A stretch of DNA of 43,663 nt from Oscillospiraceae bacterium. Lineage in GTDB: Bacteria; Bacillota; Clostridia; Oscillospirales; Oscillospiraceae. Made by a program: the position numbers and the translations under genes. Positions 30,463-36,372 of the stretch are shown here, in pieces (the first letter of the stretch is position 1; the number at the start of each line of letters is the position of its first letter). The stretch is taken from positions 1-43,663 of the forward strand of contig SVLO01000018.1 of the NCBI GenBank assembly GCA_015067885.1, read 5' to 3'. The notes under the pieces were generated by a model. The model saw nothing but the letters and a program-made list of their open reading frames with translations, ran no database searches and was not told the DNA's origin.

Positions 30463-30492
30463 AACCCCCTCTGTCGAAAAACAGAGGGGGTT
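30463..30492 (-). terminator. Terminator of the SLC13-type carrier gene
   Basis: AACCCCCTCTGT pairs with ACAGAGGGGGTT around a 6-nt loop, 16 bases past the carrier stop. The T-run on the minus strand is short (TTTCTC). Confidence 0.7.
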
Positions 30493-30508
30493 GTAGTTTT
30501 TGGGGAAA

Positions 30509-32014
30509 TCAGTACAGACCCAACAGGGCCAGCACGCCGCCGAACAGCACGCCGGTGGCGGACAGCAGGAACAGCTGCAGGAACACCTTGTTGCGCTGCT
30601 CGGCGGTGACGTTGCCGGAGGAGTAGGCGGCCAGGGTCAGGCCGCCGCAGCTGGACACAGGGCTCATAGCGGCCATGTGGGCGCCGATGCCCACGGCGAC
30701 CATGATGCTCATGGCATCCACGCCGGTCATGTTGGCGGCCATCTCGGCACCGGCGGGGAACAGGGTGGGCATCACCACGCCGGAGGCGGAGGAGAACCAG
30801 GACATAACGCCGGCCAGCACGCCCATAATGGCGGCGGCGGTTTTGGCGGAGGCGATGGCCTGCAGCCACTTGGACAGCAGGGAGATGCCGCCCAGCTTGG
30901 TGACCATGCTGATGAGGATACCCACGCCGATAATCATAATCAGGGTGCCCCAGGGGACCTTTTTCAGGGCGGCGCCCTCGTCGGCGGCCTTGAACAGGGT
31001 CAGCACCACGGAAACGGCCAAAGAGATCAGGCCCACATTGACGCTGAACACGGTGGACACCACAGCCACGATCACGATGCCGGCCAGGGTGGCCAACTGC
31101 ATGAAGGAGAAGGGGGCGGAGGCGGAGTCCGGCTGGATCGCCACTTTCTTGGCCTTATGCCATTTGAACACGAAGAAATAGAGGATGGCGCCGTAAATGA
31201 CGCAGGTCAGAGCCATCTTGAGGGGCAGCTCAAGGCCGATACCAAAGACCTTGCTTTCTTCTGCCTTTTGGGCCGCCACCAGGCCGGAGGGCGTGATGGG
31301 GGTCAGGCCGCCGGCAAAGGAACCCAGCAGGCCGAAGGCGGCCAGGTTGATGAAGGGGATGTTGACCTCCCGGGCCAGGGAGACCACCAGCACGGCGATC
31401 AGGGCGCTGACCGAGATGGGGCCGGGACCGATGGCGGCGATGACCGCGGCCACCAGAAACACCACGATGGGCAGCAGCTTTGCATTGCCCCGGCACAGGG
31501 CGAAGGTCTTTTTGCTCAGCAGCTCCAGGGTCTTGTTCTCCTGAGCGATGCTGAATAAGTACATGACGCCGAACAGCATCAAAAACATCTTACTGTCAAA
31601 GGAGGACAGCAGGAACTTTTCCGGAATACCGGTGATCCAGCACAGAACCAGCGAAACCACGATGGCCACAAGGCCGCTGTTCAGCTTAAAGATAAAGGCC
31701 AGGACCAGGGTGGCACAGAACAGGACCAAGGACAGAATGGCCGCGGTGGAGGAAGGGACCTTGCCGGAGCCGTCGCAGGTGGAGCAGGTTCCGGTGGCCT
31801 CGCAGTCGGTACACTCGGACCACAGGGAGAAACGGGAGCCGGCAGATGCCTGCTGAGGAGTGGATGCGTCGCTGTCGACGGCGACGGCCGAGGTGGCGCC
31901 GGTGTCGGTGGGAGCCGAGGCGGACTCGCCGGTGGCAAATACGGTGACGGTCAACAGCAGCACCATCACGAGGATAAGGGCGGCGCGGCCGAACCAACGG
32001 TGTGTGTGTTTCAT
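30509..32014 (-). CDS. SLC13/MatC-like carrier with N-terminal signal peptide and DnaJ-like cysteine motif
   Basis: 501 residues. A signal peptide (1-29; RAALILVMVLLLTVTVFATG) leads to a low-complexity Ser/Ala/Thr segment, then a cysteine motif SECTDCEATGTCSTCDGSGKV (about 73-93) like the CxxCxGxG repeat of DnaJ zinc fingers. About eleven transmembrane helices follow (from about 97 on), with GPGPISVSALIAVLVVSLAREV and FAGGLTPITPSGLVAA near the centre and FSSASGVVMPTLFP and AAMSPVSSCGGLTLAAYSSG near the end, as in dicarboxylate carriers of the MatC/SLC13 type. GGAGG precedes the ATG at 32014. It is divergent from a CoA transferase, so an organic acid is a likely substrate; this is inference. 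Confidence 0.85.
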   Translation of the reverse strand: MKHTHRWFGRAALILVMVLLLTVTVFATGESASAPTDTGATSAVAVDSDASTPQQASAGSRFSLWSECTDCEATGTCSTCDGSGKVPSSTAAILSLVLFCATLVLAFIFKLNSGLVAIVVSLVLCWITGIPEKFLLSSFDSKMFLMLFGVMYLFSIAQENKTLELLSKKTFALCRGNAKLLPIVVFLVAAVIAAIGPGPISVSALIAVLVVSLAREVNIPFINLAAFGLLGSFAGGLTPITPSGLVAAQKAEESKVFGIGLELPLKMALTCVIYGAILYFFVFKWHKAKKVAIQPDSASAPFSFMQLATLAGIVIVAVVSTVFSVNVGLISLAVSVVLTLFKAADEGAALKKVPWGTLIMIIGVGILISMVTKLGGISLLSKWLQAIASAKTAAAIMGVLAGVMSWFSSASGVVMPTLFPAGAEMAANMTGVDAMSIMVAVGIGAHMAAMSPVSSCGGLTLAAYSSGNVTAEQRNKVFLQLFLLSATGVLFGGVLALLGLY

Positions 32015-32039
32015 GGAAAGGACCTCCTCTGAATTCCGA

Positions 32040-32053
32040 TGCGTCAAAACGCA
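32040..32053. promoter_or_regulatory. Palindrome near the carrier transcription start
   Basis: TGCGT, CAAA, ACGCA: perfect 5-bp arms placed 9 bases downstream of the carrier -10. It could be an operator or a 5' hairpin in the leader. Confidence 0.3.
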
Positions 32054-32061
32054 ACACATAT

Positions 32062-32088
32062 ATTATACCAAAACGTACTGTTTTGCAA
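32062..32088 (-). promoter_or_regulatory. Promoter of the SLC13-type carrier
   Basis: On the minus strand an extended -10 TGGTATAAT (TATAAT at 32062-32067) with TTGCAA (32083-32088) 15 bases upstream, a short spacer. Confidence 0.6.
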
Positions 32089-32212
32089 GGGAAAACCGAA
32101 AAAAGCCAAAACGGAGGGGGCGAAAGGGGAACGGACGCTCACACCGGGCAAAGCCGGCGGCAAATTGAACAAAAAGATATAAGTCCTGTTGAACTTTACA
32201 AAACAGTTGCAA

Positions 32213-32241
32213 TTGCTTTTTGGGACGATGCGATTTATAAT
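32213..32241 (+). promoter_or_regulatory. Promoter of the CoA transferase
   Basis: TTGCTT (32213-32218), 17 bases, TATAAT (32236-32241). The 125 bases between this and the divergent carrier promoter hold no gene. Confidence 0.72.
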
Positions 32242-32293
32242 GGTGTAAAATGGTTTGTCCGATATCAAATCCAAATAAACGGAGGCAACTGCA

Positions 32294-33844
32294 ATGGCAC
32301 AGGTTATGACTGCACGTCAGGCGATCGAAGCCTATATTAAGGATGGCGCCACCATCGGCTACGGCGGCTTTGTGGGCGCGGCCCACGCCGAGGAGATCAG
32401 CCTGGAACTGGGAAAGAGCTTCTTGGAGACCGGCCACCCCTGTGGCCTGACCCTGATGTACGCCGCCGGACAGGGCGACGGAAAGGAACTGGGCCTGAAC
32501 CACCTGGGCGAGGAGGGGCTTGTGACCCGGGCCATCGGCGGCCACTGGGCGCTGGCGCCCCGGCTGCAGAAGCTGGCCCTGGAGAACAAGCTGGCGGCCT
32601 ATAACCTGCCCCAGGGCGTTATCTCCCACCTGTTCCGTGACATTGCCGCCGGCAAGCCCGGCGTGCTGACCCACGTGGGGCTGCAGACCTTTGTGGACCC
32701 CCGGCTGGAGGGCGGTAAGATCAACGACATGGCCCGGCAGAGCGAGGATCTGGTCCAGTTGCTGGATATCAATGGCGAGGAAAAGCTGCTCTATAAGGCC
32801 ATTCCCGTGGATGTGGCCGTTATCCGCGCCACCTACGCCGACACCATGGGCAACTGCACCATGGAGCATGAGGGCGTCTATTCCGAGGCGCTGGCCATCG
32901 CTCAGGCGGCCCGGAACTCCGGCGGCCACGTCATCGTACAGGTCAAGAAGGTGGTGGAGTACGGCTCTCTGGATCCCCGCCTGGTGAAGCTGCCCGGTAT
33001 CTATGTGGACGCCATCGTGGTGGCGGAGGAGGACAATCACAAGCAGACCTTTGGCACCTATTACAACCCCGCCTACTCCGGCGAGTGCCGGGTGCCGGTG
33101 GGCAGCCTTGCCCCCATGAGGCTGGACGAGCGCAAGGTCATTGCCCGCCGGGCCGCCATGGAGCTGGTACCCAACGCGGTGGTCAACCTGGGTATCGGTA
33201 TGCCCGAGGGCGTGGCGGCCATCGCTGCGGAGGAAAAGCTGGAGGGTATGGTGCTGACCACCGAGTCCGGCACCGTGGGCGGCATCCCCGCCGGCGGCAC
33301 CGACTTTGGTGTGACCACCAATCCCGACTGCGTGCTGGATCAGCCCGCCCAGTTTGACTTCTACGACGGCGGCGGCCTGGATGTGGCGTTCCTGGGACTT
33401 GCCCAGATGGACAAGGTCGGCAACATCAACGTGTCCAAGTTCGGCCCCAAGATCGCCGGCTGCGGCGGCTTTATCAACATCACCCAAAACGCCCGCAAGG
33501 TCATCTACTGCGGCACCTTTACCGCCGGCGGCCTGAAGGTCAGCGTGGACAACGGCAGCCTGCAGGTGCTGAACGAGGGTAAGGTGAAAAAGCTGTTGGA
33601 CGCGGTGGAGCAGGTCACCTTCTCCGGCGAGTATGCCCAAAAGAAGGGGCAGCAGGTGTTGTATATCACCGAGCGCGCTGTCTTTGAGCTGACTGCCCAG
33701 GGTGTGGAACTGAAAGAGATCGCCCCCGGCGTGGACCTGGAGCGGGATATTTTGGCGCAGATGGACTTTGCGCCTATTATGAAGGACGTTAAGACTATGG
33801 ATGCGCGCATCTTCCGAGATGAACCCATGGGTCTGAACAAATAA
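32294..33844 (+). CDS. Acyl-CoA:acetate/propionate CoA-transferase (fused alpha-beta)
   Basis: 516 residues of the class I CoA transferase family, both subunits in one chain as in propionate CoA-transferase and YdiF. The first half (about 1-240) carries [15 protein letters not shown] and the CoA-binding glycine segments. The second half (about 270-500) carries [12 protein letters not shown] and the catalytic Glu324 in [10 protein letters not shown], followed by [11 protein letters not shown]. The enzyme moves CoA between short-chain acids, typical of fermentation end steps. The acid is undefined (acetate, propionate, butyrate, lactate or 3-keto acids are options). GGAGG precedes the ATG. It is divergent from the SLC13-type carrier, suggesting uptake of an acid and its activation. 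Confidence 0.92.
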   Translation: MAQVMTARQAIEAYIKDGATIGYGGFVGAAHAEEISLELGKSFLETGHPCGLTLMYAAGQGDGKELGLNHLGEEGLVTRAIGGHWALAPRLQKLALENKLAAYNLPQGVISHLFRDIAAGKPGVLTHVGLQTFVDPRLEGGKINDMARQSEDLVQLLDINGEEKLLYKAIPVDVAVIRATYADTMGNCTMEHEGVYSEALAIAQAARNSGGHVIVQVKKVVEYGSLDPRLVKLPGIYVDAIVVAEEDNHKQTFGTYYNPAYSGECRVPVGSLAPMRLDERKVIARRAAMELVPNAVVNLGIGMPEGVAAIAAEEKLEGMVLTTESGTVGGIPAGGTDFGVTTNPDCVLDQPAQFDFYDGGGLDVAFLGLAQMDKVGNINVSKFGPKIAGCGGFINITQNARKVIYCGTFTAGGLKVSVDNGSLQVLNEGKVKKLLDAVEQVTFSGEYAQKKGQQVLYITERAVFELTAQGVELKEIAPGVDLERDILAQMDFAPIMKDVKTMDARIFRDEPMGLNK

Positions 33845-33855
33845 ACACTAAAATG

Positions 33856-33883
33856 GGCCGACGGCAGTTGCCGTCGGCCTTTT
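33856..33883 (+). terminator. CoA transferase terminator
   Basis: GGCCGACGGCA / TGCCGTCGGCC stem with a very short loop, then TTTT. It starts 11 bases past the stop. Confidence 0.88.
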
Positions 33884-33925
33884 GCGCCGCTTGCCGCCGG
33901 TTTTCGGCCGAAGAGGGGAAAGCTA

Positions 33926-33954
33926 TTGCAAAGGCGGGAAAAGGCGGATAAGCT
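33926..33954 (+). promoter_or_regulatory. Promoter of the LytTR-DUF3021 pair
   Basis: TTGCAA (33926-33931), 17 bases, TAAGCT (33949-33954), then AGGAGG and the LytTR start codon. Confidence 0.55.
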
Positions 33955-33975
33955 GTGAGTGAAAGGAGGTATTCC

Positions 33976-34410
33976 ATGCGATGTGAAATCATCATCGACC
34001 CCACCGGTGAGGAGCGGGTGGTGGTCCACGCCAAGCGGGAAAGTGAGCTGACCCGGGCCATCTGCCGCCTGGTGGAGGAACGTACCCCGCAACTGGTGGG
34101 GTATCGAAACGGAGAGATCGTTCCCCTGACCCCGGCGCAAATTATCTGCGTCGTGGTGGAGGGGGACCGGGTGTTCGCTCTGTGTGAAACGGAGCGGCTG
34201 CAAATGAAGCAGCGGCTCTACGTACTGGAGGAGGCGCTGGGGGACGGCTTTGTGAAGATCAATCAGTCCTGCCTGGCAAATGTCGGCAAGGTGGCGCGGT
34301 TTGACGCCTCCGTTTCCGGCACCCTAAAGGTCAAATTCAAAAACGGACACGTGGACTACGTGTCCCGGCGCCAAATGAAAACGGTGAAAGAGAGGTTTGG
34401 CATCAAATGA
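33976..34410 (+). CDS. LytTR-type DNA-binding regulator
   Basis: 144 residues without a receiver domain. The N-terminal part (about 1-45) is a short alpha/beta segment (CEIIIDPTGEERVVVHAK). The C-terminal LytTR domain (about 50-144) shows IVPLTPAQIICVVVEGDRVFALC, RLYVLEEALGDGFVKINQSCLANV, and the DNA-contact end VSRRQMKTVKERFG. This stand-alone form with a DUF3021 membrane partner in the next gene is a known Firmicute pair in which the membrane protein is thought to hold back the regulator; that relation is from family knowledge. AGGAGG precedes the ATG at 33976, and the stop overlaps the partner's start (ATGA). Confidence 0.92.
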   Translation: MRCEIIIDPTGEERVVVHAKRESELTRAICRLVEERTPQLVGYRNGEIVPLTPAQIICVVVEGDRVFALCETERLQMKQRLYVLEEALGDGFVKINQSCLANVGKVARFDASVSGTLKVKFKNGHVDYVSRRQMKTVKERFGIK

Positions 34411-34808
34411 GCAAATACGTGAAAGAGTTTTTGCACCGGGGCCTGGTCTTTGGCGGCTTTGGACCCATCATTCTGGGCGTTATCTGGGCGGCGGCGGACC
34501 CGGTGCTGACCGGGGGCGAGCTGCTGCTGGGTATTGTATCCATCTATCTGCTGGCCTTTTTGCAGGCGGGGGCCTCCGTCTTCAATCAGATCGAGGGCTG
34601 GAGCATCCCCAAATCCATGCTGTGCCACTTCGTGGTGCTGTACGCGGCCTATGTGGGATGCTACCTCGTCAACCGTTGGCTCCCCTTTGATTGGCGGGTG
34701 GTGGCCATCTTTACCGCCATCTTCGTGGCGGTGTATTTGGCGGTGTGGCTGACGGTGTTTGCCTGCGTCAAGCTGACCAGCAAAAAGCTCAACGCGAAAA
34801 TCGGGTAA
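34407..34808 (+). CDS. DUF3021 membrane protein, partner of LytTR
   Basis: 133 residues with four transmembrane helices (about 10-30, 38-60, 72-92, 98-122). It carries the DUF3021 hallmarks: an N-terminal RGLVFGGFGPIILGVIW and the central ASVFNQIEGWSIPKSMLCHFVVLY. It starts inside the LytTR stop codon (ATGA overlap), so both are made together. DUF3021 proteins likely sense an envelope signal or sequester the regulator. The target genes are not evident; self-regulation through the promoter at 33926 is the simplest option. A strong terminator follows. Confidence 0.92.
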   Translation: MSKYVKEFLHRGLVFGGFGPIILGVIWAAADPVLTGGELLLGIVSIYLLAFLQAGASVFNQIEGWSIPKSMLCHFVVLYAAYVGCYLVNRWLPFDWRVVAIFTAIFVAVYLAVWLTVFACVKLTSKKLNAKIG

Positions 34809-34815
34809 AACAGAG

Positions 34816-34849
34816 ACCGCCCCGCCGATTGCTCGGCGGGGCGGTTTTT
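34816..34849 (+). terminator. Terminator after DUF3021
   Basis: ACCGCCCCGCCGA pairs with its complement around TTGC, then TTTT. The core (CCCCGCCGATT-CTCGGCGGGG) is nearly that of the ppdK terminator. Confidence 0.93.
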
Positions 34850-34865
34850 GACCCAATGTGCTTGT

Positions 34866-34985
34866 AGAAGGTGCGTAGGGGCCGATGAGGACATCGGCCC
34901 CTACGGATGTGCGAGGGAGTCGTCGGGCGTCCTGTGGCCGCCTGCGGGCGCATGATATGCGCCCCTAAGACAGACCTGTGAAAGC
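34866..34985. repeat. Mosaic intergenic repeat with two palindromes
   Basis: CGTAGGGGCCGATG (34874-34887) pairs perfectly with 34892-34905 around 4 bases. GGGCGCAT (34946-34953) pairs with ATGCGCCC (34957-34964) around 3. Between them is GGGCGTCCTGTGGCCGCC. These units resemble dispersed repeats of Oscillospiraceae from memory. No gene is visible in 34850-35041. Confidence 0.6.
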
Positions 34986-35041
34986 GGTCTTCACGCAAAA
35001 AAACGGCCGGGGGCAGATGCCCTCGGCCGTTTGAGTTGCAA

Positions 35042-36235
35042 TTACTCGGTGGTGTAGTTGTCGAAGTAGCCCTGGATATAGACGAAGGGGGTACCCTTGT
35101 CGCCGGAGCCGGAGGTCAGGTCGCACAGAGAGCCGATCAGGTCGGTCAGGCGGCGGGGGGTGGTACCCTCGGACACCATCTGACCCACCAGGTTGTCGTC
35201 CTTCTGCTGGATCTTCTCCTTGATGGCCTGCTTCAGCGCCTCGCCGGACAGGGCGGCAAAGTCGTTGTCGGCCAAATACTTCAGCTTCAACTCGTTGGGG
35301 GTGCCTTCCAAACCGGCGGTGTAGGCGGGGGAGACCACGGGGTCGGCCAGCTCCCAAATCTTGCCCACGGGGTCCTTGAAGGCGCCGTCGCCGTAGACCA
35401 TGACCTCCACACACTTGCCGGTGGCGGCCAGCAGACGCTTTTGAATGTCCTCCACCAGGTCCTGGCAGTCACGGGGGAACAGCTTGACCTGATCCTCAGT
35501 GGCTTTGTTGGAACCCAGCAGGCCGTACTTGGCGTTCCAGCCGCTGTCCCCGATGGGGGAATTCATGATCTCGTCCATGCCGAAGACGATCTCGGCACCG
35601 GCGGCACGCAGCAGACGCTTGGTGCGCTCACGGGTGTGGATGTCGCAGTTGAGGACGTTCTTGGTGTAGTTCAGCACGGCACGGGGGTCGTTGGCGAAGA
35701 TGATCTCCACCTCGGCGCCGCAGTCCCGGATGAGCTGCTCGTAATACTCCACGTAGTCCACGCCGGTGAAGGGGTGCTTTTCGTAGCCGAACAGCTCACG
35801 GTAGCGCTTCAGGTCCAGCACGTCGCGGTAGGGGTCCACGCCGGCGGCATCCATAGCGTCCAGGCTGATGAGATGGTTGCCCACCTCGTCAGAGGGGTAG
35901 GACAGCATCAGCACGACCTTCTTACAACCCATGGCGATGCCGCGCAGGCAGATGGAGAAGCGGTTGCGGCTGAGGATGGGGAAGATGACACCCACCGTTT
36001 CGCCGCCGAATTTGGCGCGCACGTCGGCGGCAATGTCGTCCACGCTGACGTAGTTGCCCTGCACCCGGGCCACGATGGACTCGGTAACGGCGACCACGTC
36101 GCGGTCACGAATGGCAAAGCCGTCATCGGCGGCAGCCTCCAGCACGCAGTTGGTGACGATCTGGGCCAGATCATCGCCGGCGCGGATAATGGGGGCGCGA
36201 ACACCGCGGGAAACAGTACCAATCATACGGCTCAT
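35042..36235 (-). CDS. CofE-like F420-0:gamma-glutamyl ligase family protein
   Basis: 397 residues that resemble the coenzyme F420-0:L-glutamate ligase fold. Seen: the N-terminal RAPIIRAGDDLAQIV (about 12-26), DVVAVTESIVARVQGNYV (about 45-62), ILSRNRFSICLRGIAMGCKKVVLMLSYPSDEVGN (central), and a C-terminal GDGAFKDPVGKIWELADPVVSPAYTAGLEG. True CofE adds glutamates to F420-0 with GTP. No other F420 gene is in the window, and this long Firmicute form may act on another acceptor. AAGGAG precedes the ATG at 36235; an upstream in-frame start at 36256 has no site. It is a single gene with its own promoter. Substrate unknown. Confidence 0.72.
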   Translation of the reverse strand: MSRMIGTVSRGVRAPIIRAGDDLAQIVTNCVLEAAADDGFAIRDRDVVAVTESIVARVQGNYVSVDDIAADVRAKFGGETVGVIFPILSRNRFSICLRGIAMGCKKVVLMLSYPSDEVGNHLISLDAMDAAGVDPYRDVLDLKRYRELFGYEKHPFTGVDYVEYYEQLIRDCGAEVEIIFANDPRAVLNYTKNVLNCDIHTRERTKRLLRAAGAEIVFGMDEIMNSPIGDSGWNAKYGLLGSNKATEDQVKLFPRDCQDLVEDIQKRLLAATGKCVEVMVYGDGAFKDPVGKIWELADPVVSPAYTAGLEGTPNELKLKYLADNDFAALSGEALKQAIKEKIQQKDDNLVGQMVSEGTTPRRLTDLIGSLCDLTSGSGDKGTPFVYIQGYFDNYTTE

Positions 36236-36307
36236 AACGGAACAACTCCTTGTCAACTCGTCCCTTGGGACGGCTGAAAAATTCGGGGAAAATCAATCCC
36301 ACACGCC

Positions 36308-36336
36308 AGTATAACAAAAATGCGGGGATTTGTAAA
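36308..36336 (-). promoter_or_regulatory. Promoter of the CofE-like gene
   Basis: On the minus strand TTTACA (36331-36336), 17 bases, TATACT (36308-36313). Confidence 0.68.
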
Positions 36337-36372
36337 TTACCCTGCTCGGATTTTTTGAAAAATTTACGGATT

